A DNA stretch of 64,000 bases from DATCTV01 sp964400685 (GTDB lineage: Bacteria > Desulfobacterota > Desulfomonilia > UBA1062): positions 1 through 64,000 of the forward strand of contig CAYNVT010000005.1 of assembly GCA_964400685.1 (NCBI GenBank). The letters are read 5' to 3'. A model generated the notes under the pieces. It was not told the origin of the DNA and did not search any database. It saw nothing but the letters and a program-made list of their open reading frames with translations. Below are positions 9,247 to 17,211 of this stretch, piece after piece. Numbering within the stretch: position 1 is the first letter of the stretch; each line of letters begins with the position of its first letter. The translations under genes and the position numbers were made by a program.

Positions 9247-10697
9247 TTATGCAAGGGTTACTATCTTGAGCGAATTCACTTTCCCCGCTTTTTCTCCGGG
9301 GAGCCGCCTTACTATAAGTATCCTGTCTCCAGATTTGACTTTTCCGGACTTCTTGAGCCCATCAATGATCGCATCATCAGAGACAGCTTTCGAATAAAGT
9401 ACAGGCAGGGTGCCATATGAGAAGAGCAGGAAATTCCGCACGTCTTCTGACGGGCAGATAGGTATTATCCATGAATCAGGCTTGTATCTGGAGATTCTCC
9501 TCGGCGTTCCGCCGGTGTGTGTCGGTGCAAGCACATATTTTATTTTAAGAGAGTTGATCGCCTCCAGCGCATCAAGGGATACAACATCCTCGGACGAAAC
9601 GTTTTTTCTGAACAGGAGGCTTCTTACCGCATGGCTTATCACTGGTCCGCCTGCAAGATGGAATCGCTTTTTTTCAGTGGAAGCGGCAATCTTCGCCATC
9701 ATGGCCACGGTCTCTGCTGGGTATTTGCCTATAGCTGCCTCTTCGGAAAGCATTACTGCATCGGTTCCGTCAAGAATTGCATTGGCCACGTCGGTCACCT
9801 CAGCCCTTGTAGGACGGATGTTGTCGGTCATGGATTCGAGCATCTGTGTGGCCGTAATCACGGGCTTGCCTGCAAGGTTGGCTTTGAATATCAGTTCTTT
9901 TTGCAGGATCGGGACATTCTCGATGGGCGTCTCGACACCAAGGTCGCCTCGTGCAACCATAATGCCGTCTGCGGCTTCAAGGATTGAATCGATATTCCTG
10001 AAGGCCTCTATCCTCTCTATTTTGGCCACAACATGGATATTTCTGCCCGATGATTTTGCAGCATCCTTTATCTTTACGATGTCGGAGGCGGACTTGACGA
10101 ATGAAACGCCCACCGCGTCCACACCGGCATCGAGCCCGAATTTAAGAAGCTCAAGGTCGTGTGCTGTTACGGCATCGATGTCGATATTCGCCCNNNNNNN
10201 NNNGGCAGATTGAGCCCTTTGTGCGAAAGAAGCTGCCCACCGATGAACACTCTGCATCTGACATCCGTCTCACCGATATCCATGACCTTGAGCTGGACAA
10301 ACCCGTCGTTAAGGTAGATCATGCCGCCTTTTTTTACGCTCAGGGGCAGCTCTTTGAATTGAACGGGAATGAGATCATGCGTGCCGGGGACATCCCTTGT
10401 GGTGAGCGTTGTGACCTCGCCCTTTTTCATCATTAAGGATCCGTCTTTAAGTATGCCCAGCCTGATCTTAGGGCCCGGCAGGTCTGCAAGGATTGCAACG
10501 GGCTTTCCGAGCGATGCGGAGAGTTCCCTGATTACACCGATATCGCGCCTGTGTTCAACTGGTTCACCGTGACTGAAGTTCAGCCTTGCCACATTCATAC
10601 CGGCTGCTATCATTTTTTTAAGAACTGTCTTGTTTCTTGATGCGGGTCCGATGGTGCATACTATCTTTGTTTTATGAAGAGGAAGTCTGGTATTCAT
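9247..10697 (-). CDS. pyk: pyruvate kinase, interrupted by an assembly gap
   Basis: Two pieces on the minus strand together give a complete pyruvate kinase of about 480 residues, converting phosphoenolpyruvate and ADP to pyruvate and ATP. The N-terminal piece (10697 to about 10204) has TKIVCTIGPASRN, NVARLNFSHG and LPGPKIRLG. The second (about 10193 to 9247) has VSFVKSASDI, VAKIERIEAF and the active-site signature GIMVARGDLGVE, then ITATQMLESM and the C-terminal domain ending LKIVTLA. Ten Ns at 10194-10203 put the pieces in different frames. Joining KGLNL-P to ANIDIDAV needs only about two bases for the expected L-P-G-A, so this is an assembly artefact and not a pseudogene. No Shine-Dalgarno precedes the ATG. 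Confidence 0.93.
10194..10203. other. 10-base N assembly gap inside pyk
   Basis: Ten consecutive Ns. The flanks, read as pyruvate kinase, need a gap length of 2 modulo 3 to stay in frame, so ten is a placeholder and not a measured size. Confidence 0.98.
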
Positions 10698-10703
10698 GCA
10701 AAA

Positions 10704-10733
10704 AGATTACAGAGGCTTTGGCATTGTTGTCAA
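10704..10733 (-). promoter_or_regulatory. candidate pyk promoter
   Basis: On the minus strand, TTGACA (10728-10733) and TAATCT (10704-10709) are 18 nt apart. The -10 box ends 7 nt before the pyk ATG, which would make the transcript nearly leaderless, in keeping with the missing Shine-Dalgarno. Confidence 0.4.
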
Positions 10734-10819
10734 TTGATAATATTTTTTTAAAATTACCTCAGGTCATTGATTAAAATTTAATAGACAATATTTCTGTTGT
10801 AATCTAATGTGGAAAAATT

Positions 10820-12004
10820 ATGAAAGCCCAAACCCGTACGATAGGCATTTTTACCGCGCTATGCATTTCAACCTGCGCCGTTATGCTGGGTGTTGGCATA
10901 CTCATGCCTATCATGCCCCTTTATGCCATGAACCTGGGGGCGTCTGGCACGATGGTCGGGATTGTCATGGCAAGCTTCGCGCTTACAATGGCAATTTCAA
11001 ATCCGATTGTCGGAAGGCTTGCTGACAAGTACGGTTACAAACAGTTCATAGTTATAGGGCTTATATTCAACATCCCGATAGCACTGGCTTATATATTTGC
11101 AAAGAACGCCTCACACCTCATTGCCATACGATTGATCGAAGGAGTGCTGGCCGCAATGGTCGAATCGGTGGCCTATGCATATGTAGGCTCTATCGCACCC
11201 AGGGACAAAGAAGGCTCCTATATGGCGATATTCAACACGTTCATGATGTTCGGTTTCGGCATAGGGCCGATTATGGGCGGGGTTCTCATGGACAGGATAG
11301 GTATGAAGGCGCCCTTCATAGCTATGGCGGCATTCCTTGCGCTGAGCCTGATTCTGGTAATAATACTCGTGCCCGGGGATACGAAAAATAAGGAGCAGGT
11401 ACGCAAGGAAAATATCAGTAAAAGCAAAACACCGCTTAAAGATGCCCTGTCTTCAGATATTCTCAAAGGGCTTCTCGTTTACGCCTTGATAGTTTCGATA
11501 GGGCAGAGCGGTCTTTTCGCCTTTCTGCCTGTTGTCACCCAGAATCAGGGATTGAGCGCAAGCCAGATAGGCCTGCTGTCATCAGTTATCATGATAACGG
11601 CAGGAGTGCTTCAAACGCCGTGCGGATTCCTTGCAAACAGGTACAACAAACTGTGGCTATTGATGTCCGGGATATTCCTGATTGCAGCCATACTTGCATT
11701 TGTGCCAGCATGTACGAGCTTCTGGGAATTTTTTATTCTCTGCATAATCGGGGGCATAGGCTCCGCCATCTCCAATCCGGCCGGAAACGCGATTCTAGTG
11801 CGCGGTACAAAGGATCTGGGGCTGGGATTCTCAATGGGTCTCTTCAACCTTTCCTTCGGGATGGGCATGATAATAGGCCCGGTTCAGGCTGGCATAGTAA
11901 TGGACATGGTAGGTCTTGACATGGTGTTCTATATAAGTACGGCCCTGTTTTTCCTCTCAGCCCTGGTCATCTATCTATACCTGAGGAAAGTCTCATCCCT
12001 GTGA
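10820..12004 (+). CDS. MFS transporter, drug/metabolite exporter type
   Basis: A 394-residue major facilitator with 12 predicted transmembrane helices and a cytoplasmic loop near residues 190-210 (KNKEQVRKENISKSKTPLKD) between two six-helix halves. The loop 2-3 motif is present as NPIVGRLADKYGYKQ (about 58-72). The region PRDKEGSYMAIFNTFMMFGFGIGPIMGG corresponds to motif C of drug-proton antiporters, which favours export. Substrate unknown. It stands alone, divergent from pyk across a 122-nt AT-rich spacer. Its stop codon directly abuts the stop of the convergent small gene at 12005. Confidence 0.85.
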   Translation: MKAQTRTIGIFTALCISTCAVMLGVGILMPIMPLYAMNLGASGTMVGIVMASFALTMAISNPIVGRLADKYGYKQFIVIGLIFNIPIALAYIFAKNASHLIAIRLIEGVLAAMVESVAYAYVGSIAPRDKEGSYMAIFNTFMMFGFGIGPIMGGVLMDRIGMKAPFIAMAAFLALSLILVIILVPGDTKNKEQVRKENISKSKTPLKDALSSDILKGLLVYALIVSIGQSGLFAFLPVVTQNQGLSASQIGLLSSVIMITAGVLQTPCGFLANRYNKLWLLMSGIFLIAAILAFVPACTSFWEFFILCIIGGIGSAISNPAGNAILVRGTKDLGLGFSMGLFNLSFGMGMIIGPVQAGIVMDMVGLDMVFYISTALFFLSALVIYLYLRKVSSL

Positions 12005-12472
12005 TTATGTCCTGGATGCGATGAAAAACGCCTCGGCCCTTTGAATAAATATTGAAGGAGTTGGCGGAGGTCCGTCCTCTAGATAGAGCCCTAGATTTTT
12101 GAGCCTTTCTATATCTCCGTACAGGTCTTCAGTCTTGCAGCCGCTTATGCGCGATGCATAGACGATGCGCATAATATATGCCTGAGTCAGTATACCGCAT
12201 ATTTCCCTGTCCCTGGTAACTGCTTCAACAAGCGAATCGAGGACATCCCTGTTCGTGATTGAAAAGGCCCTGTCGTCATCATCCTGTTCAGGGATGTTGA
12301 AGATGATTCCAGCCACGGCTGCTGCATATCTTGCGGAATCATCATTGAACTTCTCTTTATATTGCCTGCCGAGTCTGGCAATGATGCCAGCAATTATGAA
12401 TTTTTCAGCCTTGATGAAATGCTCTGCTGAATATCTGCTTGTGGGCTTACTGACGCATGCTTTCTTTTCCAT
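12005..12472 (-). CDS. conserved-looking small protein, unknown
   Basis: A 155-residue, mostly helical, soluble protein with no signal peptide. I do not recognise the family. It contains an acidic stretch (EQDDDDR, about 70-76) and a C-terminal Pro-rich segment (EDGPPPTPS) before FIQRAEAFF. It lies 19 nt downstream of the serine hydrolase gene in the same direction and is the last gene of the glucoside operon. Its stop codon is adjacent to the MFS stop. Confidence 0.7.
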   Translation of the reverse strand: MEKKACVSKPTSRYSAEHFIKAEKFIIAGIIARLGRQYKEKFNDDSARYAAAVAGIIFNIPEQDDDDRAFSITNRDVLDSLVEAVTRDREICGILTQAYIMRIVYASRISGCKTEDLYGDIERLKNLGLYLEDGPPPTPSIFIQRAEAFFIASRT

Positions 12473-12491
12473 GTGCTGTTCCTTCCGGGGA

Positions 12492-13910
12492 TCATTTAAC
12501 CGATACGGCTTTTACTATACTGCTTAAGAAAAAGTCTATCTCATCGTAATTCCATGCCTCATAATCCCATGTAATCCCAAGGCGGACAACGACAAGCTTA
12601 TGCGAGGGGATTATGGCCACCTGCTGGCCCTCGAACCCTTCAAATGAAAACATGTCTACTGGAACATTCGGCAGAAGCCTCTGGCCGGGATTGTTTGCAG
12701 GGCCTCTGTTAAGCCATATCTGAGCCCCATATTCTCCTTTCGGGGCCATAGGCGTCGGTGTGGTTGAATATTTTACCCACCCTTGAGGCAATATGCGCTC
12801 GTTTTTCCAGATGCCGTCATTCAGATAGAGCAGGCCTAGCCTTGCCCAGTCCCTGGGCGTCGCATACATGAAGGACGAGCCGACAAAGACGCCATCCGGG
12901 TCCGGTTCGATTATTGCGGACTGCATGCCGAGCTTGTCGAAAAGCGCCCTTTTGGGAAAGCCGAAGAAGTCGGCATCGGTGCCGCCTGCGGCCTCTTTTA
13001 TTATGCGCGAAATGATGTTTGTCGTACCGCTTGAATATTGCCATTTCGTATCGGGTGCCGTCTCAAGGGGCATTGATGCAGCATAGCAGCCAGCACAGTC
13101 CCTGTTGAAGAGCATCTGTATGGCATCGGATAAGGGCCACACATAGTCCTCACCGAATTTGAGGCCGCTGCTCATCCTCATAAGCTGATCAAGCGTGATT
13201 GCGGAACGCGGGTCGCCCGGATTCTGCCATTCAGGAACAGAGGCCGGGGCCTTCAACGACAGTTTACCCTCTTTGACAAGTATGCCTGCGAGTGCGTTTG
13301 TTGCGCTCTTGCTCATCGACCATCCGAGCTGAGGGGTAAACATGCCGAACCCGTCGTCATAATGTTCTGCAACGATTCTGCCGTCATAGACGACTACAAC
13401 GGCCCTTGCCATTATCGGTGAATCTACGCTGCCGGGTGAAAACGCCCATTTAAGCGTGTTGTCAAGGAGCCGTATGCTGACGTTCGAAGGTAACGGCGAA
13501 TCGGGTAGAAGGTCGCCGTCGGGCCACGGGATTTTCGAACGGTCCTGAAGAGGCGCGGGTTTGAATCCGAGCGCCTGGTTTTTAAGCTCATCCGCTGACT
13601 TGCCCAGCACAAGAGTGCAGCCCAGGCCATCCCTGTATATTGCCTTGCGCTTTGCCATGCCGAGGAAACTGCCTGTCACGCTTTTTTCAGTATTGTCGAT
13701 ATCAACCCAGATATATTCAAGGCCTGCTACATCCTCCCTGATAACCTGATCCGGATTGCGGCCTGCCAGAAAGATGCATGAGCATACGCGCTTAGCCTTA
13801 TATGCGCAACCGATCGGGGCGATCTTGATGATGAAAAAACCGAAGGCGCAAATGATAATCAGGATTAAAACCGCCAGTATCGATAATATCCATTTCTTGA
13901 ATTTTTTCAC
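12492..13910 (-). CDS. beta-lactamase-family serine hydrolase, membrane-anchored
   Basis: A 472-residue member of the beta-lactamase/penicillin-binding-protein-like serine hydrolases (class C, COG1680 type). An N-terminal signal anchor (about 8-30) holds the domain outside the cytoplasm. The catalytic SxxK is in GWSMSKSATNAL (about 194-205) and the YxN-equivalent tyrosine in KWQYSSGTTN (about 285-294). SSGLKFGEDY and WARLGLLYLNDG are further family motifs. The start is GTG with GAGGTAA upstream. It lies 13 nt after the GH13 gene, linking it to the glucoside operon. Members include esterases, peptidases and 6-aminohexanoate-dimer hydrolase-like enzymes, so the substrate is open. Confidence 0.85.
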   Translation of the reverse strand: MKKFKKWILSILAVLILIIICAFGFFIIKIAPIGCAYKAKRVCSCIFLAGRNPDQVIREDVAGLEYIWVDIDNTEKSVTGSFLGMAKRKAIYRDGLGCTLVLGKSADELKNQALGFKPAPLQDRSKIPWPDGDLLPDSPLPSNVSIRLLDNTLKWAFSPGSVDSPIMARAVVVVYDGRIVAEHYDDGFGMFTPQLGWSMSKSATNALAGILVKEGKLSLKAPASVPEWQNPGDPRSAITLDQLMRMSSGLKFGEDYVWPLSDAIQMLFNRDCAGCYAASMPLETAPDTKWQYSSGTTNIISRIIKEAAGGTDADFFGFPKRALFDKLGMQSAIIEPDPDGVFVGSSFMYATPRDWARLGLLYLNDGIWKNERILPQGWVKYSTTPTPMAPKGEYGAQIWLNRGPANNPGQRLLPNVPVDMFSFEGFEGQQVAIIPSHKLVVVRLGITWDYEAWNYDEIDFFLSSIVKAVSVK

Positions 13911-13923
13911 GGGTTACCTCGTC

Positions 13924-15537
13924 CTAAATGCTGAAGATGCTCGCCTCATAAGGCATCAGGTTTATTTCAGAGCCTGAAAAAACACTGGAGTTAAATCTGT
14001 GGGTGGAAAAGACAGTCTGCATCCGAGATGTCCCCAGTATGGCCTTTCTTGCAGCATTAGAGAAATTGAGAACAACCAGCATCTCCTCACTTTCATAGAC
14101 GCGTTTGTAGGCAATGACATCATCCTTTGCTTCGATTACCGGTATCCATTCGCCGCGTTCAAGCGCAGGACTGTTCTTTCTTACGGTAATCAGGTCTTTG
14201 TAGAGATTCAATATCGAGTTCCTGTCAACGAGTTCTGTCTCGACATTCACTGTTTCATAGTCCGAGTTCACTGGCAGCCAGGGAGGCGCTGTGGAGAAGC
14301 CTGCATTGGGCGCATTCGACCACTGCATGGGTGTGCGCTCGGGGTCGCGGCCAGGGTGGAAAGGCCAGTATTTGATGCCGACAGGGTCATGCAGCATCTT
14401 TTTCGGAATGCTGCCGTTCCTCATTCCCAGCTCTTCTCCGTAATATATGAAAGGAGTGCCTTTAAGTGTCAACAGCATGACTGCAATCACCTTAGCCCTG
14501 GGTATGCTTTCCGCACCCTTTGCGTAGCGGCTCATGCTCCGGAACTGGTCATGGTTGTTGAATACATGGCATGGCCATCCTCCGGCCGGTATGCGAAGGA
14601 ACCACTCTTTAATGCGCTTGTAGAATATATCCGCTCCCCACTTGACATTCATATGGGAAAAGTCGAATACAAGATGCAGTTCATCATTTCCGTTTCCGTA
14701 ATATGATGAGGCGATTCTATGGTTGCCGCCAGGGTTTTCAACCGCGATCTCTCCCACGGACATGCGTTCCTCATAACCGTCGAGTATGGAGCGGAACTCC
14801 TTCATTATGTTGTGGTTTTCAGGCTGGTCGCGATCGTAGATATGCGCCTGAAGGTCATACGGCCTGGGCGCGTTCGGGCCTATGCCGAACGGGTTGCTCC
14901 TGAACTGATCATCCTTGACAAAGAAGTTGCAGACATCCAGCCTGAACCCGTCCACGCCTTTGTCAAGCCAGAACCTCACCATGTCTAACATGGCCTTTTT
15001 GAGCCCTGGACTGCGCCAGTTGACGTCCGGCTGTTCGGTGAGAAAAAGGTGCAGGTAATACTGCCCGGTTTTTTTGTCGAATTCCCAGGCGCGGCCTCCG
15101 AATGCTGCCATCCAGTTGTTTGGTACGCGGCCCCTTACAGGGTCTTTCCATATGTACCAGTCGCGTTTGGGATTATCTTTGCTTGAAGCTGACTCTTTGA
15201 ACCACGGATGCATGTGTGACGTGTGGTTCATGACAAGGTCCATGATGATCCTGATGCCGCGTTTGTGCGCCTCATCCAGAAGACATTCGAAATCCGATAG
15301 CCGGCCGAAGACGGGGTCTATGTCGTTATAGTCACTGATGTCATAGCCGAAGTCGAACATTGGCGAGACGTTGATTGGGGAAAGCCAGATGCCTTCTATT
15401 CCGAGGTCCTTGAGATAATCGAGCTTTGCGGTTATGCCGGGGATGTCGCCGGTGCCGTCGCCGCTCGCATCATAAAAGCTCCTCGGATATATCTGATAAA
15501 TTACGCCGTGTTTCCACCACAGTCTTTTTTCCGGCAT
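13924..15537 (-). CDS. GH13 alpha-glucosidase / oligo-1,6-glucosidase
   Basis: A 537-residue cytoplasmic glycoside hydrolase of family 13, probably cleaving alpha-1,4 or alpha-1,6 glucosyl ends of short oligosaccharides. Visible conserved regions: MDLVMNHTS (region I, about 99-107), DGFRLDVCNF with the nucleophile Asp (about 189-198), VGEIAV with the acid/base Glu, and FNNHDQ with the third catalytic Asp. I start at 15537 because GGAGG is correctly spaced for that ATG; the ATG at 15549 overlaps the Shine-Dalgarno itself. No signal peptide. It lies between the GPH symporter (about 29 nt upstream) and the serine hydrolase, giving an import-then-hydrolyse unit. Confidence 0.92.
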   Translation of the reverse strand: MPEKRLWWKHGVIYQIYPRSFYDASGDGTGDIPGITAKLDYLKDLGIEGIWLSPINVSPMFDFGYDISDYNDIDPVFGRLSDFECLLDEAHKRGIRIIMDLVMNHTSHMHPWFKESASSKDNPKRDWYIWKDPVRGRVPNNWMAAFGGRAWEFDKKTGQYYLHLFLTEQPDVNWRSPGLKKAMLDMVRFWLDKGVDGFRLDVCNFFVKDDQFRSNPFGIGPNAPRPYDLQAHIYDRDQPENHNIMKEFRSILDGYEERMSVGEIAVENPGGNHRIASSYYGNGNDELHLVFDFSHMNVKWGADIFYKRIKEWFLRIPAGGWPCHVFNNHDQFRSMSRYAKGAESIPRAKVIAVMLLTLKGTPFIYYGEELGMRNGSIPKKMLHDPVGIKYWPFHPGRDPERTPMQWSNAPNAGFSTAPPWLPVNSDYETVNVETELVDRNSILNLYKDLITVRKNSPALERGEWIPVIEAKDDVIAYKRVYESEEMLVVLNFSNAARKAILGTSRMQTVFSTHRFNSSVFSGSEINLMPYEASIFSI

Positions 15538-15566
15538 TTTCACCTCCATTATGCCATAATCATTCG

Positions 15567-16961
15567 TTATGCGCTCTGAGCTTCTCCCGGGCTTCTATCT
15601 TCGTTCAGCGTTTCGAGGGTTCGCTTTTCGTCATAGAATAAAAGTATTATCACCGCCATGGCCATGAGCCCGAACGCGATAAGCGCTGCAAGCCTTACGC
15701 CGGTATTGTGTTCCGGGCTTCTTCCCAGAAGCAGCAGGGAAGGGAATACAAGCGGCGGCAGGGCGAGCGGTATTTTCATGAACAGGCTGGAGGCGCCCAT
15801 GAAGGAGGCCTCACGCTGAACTCCTGTTCTGATAGAATCCGCCCGGATGATATCCGCATTGATTGCACCGGGCACTATGCCTGTCGTCGCAGCGACTATG
15901 CTCTGGAGAACTATGATAGTCCATACCCAGACCATCAGGGGAACAGGGACCTGCCTGGCCATGTATATCATTACATATATCAGGGCCTGAATGACGAATG
16001 CGAAGATCACGATCTTCTTCTTGCTGATCTTCGTTGCGGCCACGTTTACAAAAAAGTACCACACGAAGCTCAGTGCGAACATGCTGCCCCCGAATATGCC
16101 CACCCATGTCTCCTTGAGTCCGAGAAGAACTGTCATGAAATAGACGATGCCGAGTTGAAGGATAACATCAGCCATAGAATAGACTGTAGTGCTCGCCGTG
16201 AATATCACGAAATCCCTGTTGCTGAAGGCCTTCGTTATAGATTGTATAGGGGTTTCGGACGATACATAGCCGGTGCAGTATCGCTTTTCATCTATGAATA
16301 TAACGGGAATGCAGAGCAGTACGAATCCCAGCGCGCTGTATATCGCCACGACCGTTCTGAAGGCGCTCACCGGAGACATGCCGAATGAGGTCTGGAAAAT
16401 ATCCTTTACATTATAGACAAGCGAACCGCCGACCAGAAAGCCGAGCGCCCATGTGACAGATGTAACCGTACACAGCAGCATCCTGTCCTTTGAAGTATGC
16501 CCCAGTTCTGGGATGAGGGCTCCATAGGGCATCCTGTAGACTGACATGAATATGTTGAAAAGCACAACGGCGGAAACCACCCAAGCCACATTGAGCCTGC
16601 CGGGTGCGGACGATGGCGGGCTGAATATGAGATAGCAGATTATTGCCAGCGGCAATGAGCTTATAAGAAGAAAAAAGCGCCTACGGCCCATTTTCGATTT
16701 ACTCCTGTCAGACAGCGCACCCATCAGCGGATCGAAAAAGAGGCCTACGGCCTGTGCGAGAAAACCGCTCACGCCGACGACCGTCATTCCGAAAATCGCT
16801 TCTCTGGTAACAAGCAGCGGGAATGCAGCTTCACCCGTTTCAGGTGGTATATAAAAATATGTGAGCAGTGTTGCGACTGCCGAGAGAAGCGACCATCCGA
16901 ACTGGCCGAGCGAATACATGACCATCTTCCATACGGGAATGCGCTCAACGGTTTTCTGCAT
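15567..16961 (-). CDS. GPH-family sugar:cation symporter
   Basis: A 464-residue transporter of the glycoside-pentoside-hexuronide (MelB-like) family with about 12 transmembrane helices. The signature is the cytoplasmic loop GLFFDPLMGALSDRSKSKMGRRRFF (shown here in part; about residues 72-96), plus the helix-4/5 region MSVYRMPYGALIPELG. It is first in a leftward operon followed by the GH13 glucosidase, so it most likely imports the glucosidase substrate with Na+ or H+. Shine-Dalgarno CGGAGGTT lies 9 nt before the ATG. It is divergent from the M19-like lipoprotein across 250 nt. Confidence 0.88.
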   Translation of the reverse strand: MQKTVERIPVWKMVMYSLGQFGWSLLSAVATLLTYFYIPPETGEAAFPLLVTREAIFGMTVVGVSGFLAQAVGLFFDPLMGALSDRSKSKMGRRRFFLLISSLPLAIICYLIFSPPSSAPGRLNVAWVVSAVVLFNIFMSVYRMPYGALIPELGHTSKDRMLLCTVTSVTWALGFLVGGSLVYNVKDIFQTSFGMSPVSAFRTVVAIYSALGFVLLCIPVIFIDEKRYCTGYVSSETPIQSITKAFSNRDFVIFTASTTVYSMADVILQLGIVYFMTVLLGLKETWVGIFGGSMFALSFVWYFFVNVAATKISKKKIVIFAFVIQALIYVMIYMARQVPVPLMVWVWTIIVLQSIVAATTGIVPGAINADIIRADSIRTGVQREASFMGASSLFMKIPLALPPLVFPSLLLLGRSPEHNTGVRLAALIAFGLMAMAVIILLFYDEKRTLETLNEDRSPGEAQSA

Positions 16962-17127
16962 CTCTTAATAACCTCCGGGAAAGTTAATATCATTAAACTG
17001 CGGCCGTATCAGAGTTGAATAAATTAATGTATCGTTTCAACTAATACAATCTTTGATCAAGTCAATAAACAAGAATATTTGAAAAATATACAGGGAATAT
17101 CCGGGACAAAAATAGTCTTTATGTGCA

Positions 17128-17156
17128 TTGACATAAGGGTCAAGTAGGCTTAAAAT
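17128..17156 (+). promoter_or_regulatory. sigma70-type promoter for the first M19-like lipoprotein
   Basis: TTGACA (17128-17133), a 17-nt spacer and TAAAAT (17151-17156). Predicted transcription start is near 17163, about 50 nt before the ATG at 17212. Confidence 0.6.
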
Positions 17157-17211
17157 TTCTCTTTAAGTTTTGTGATCATATGTTCTTAATACTGTTAATG
17201 GAGGAGCTGTT

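Noticed and set aside
9247..10697. pyk as a frameshifted pseudogene
   Set aside because: The frame change coincides exactly with the Ns, and both parts are fully conserved.
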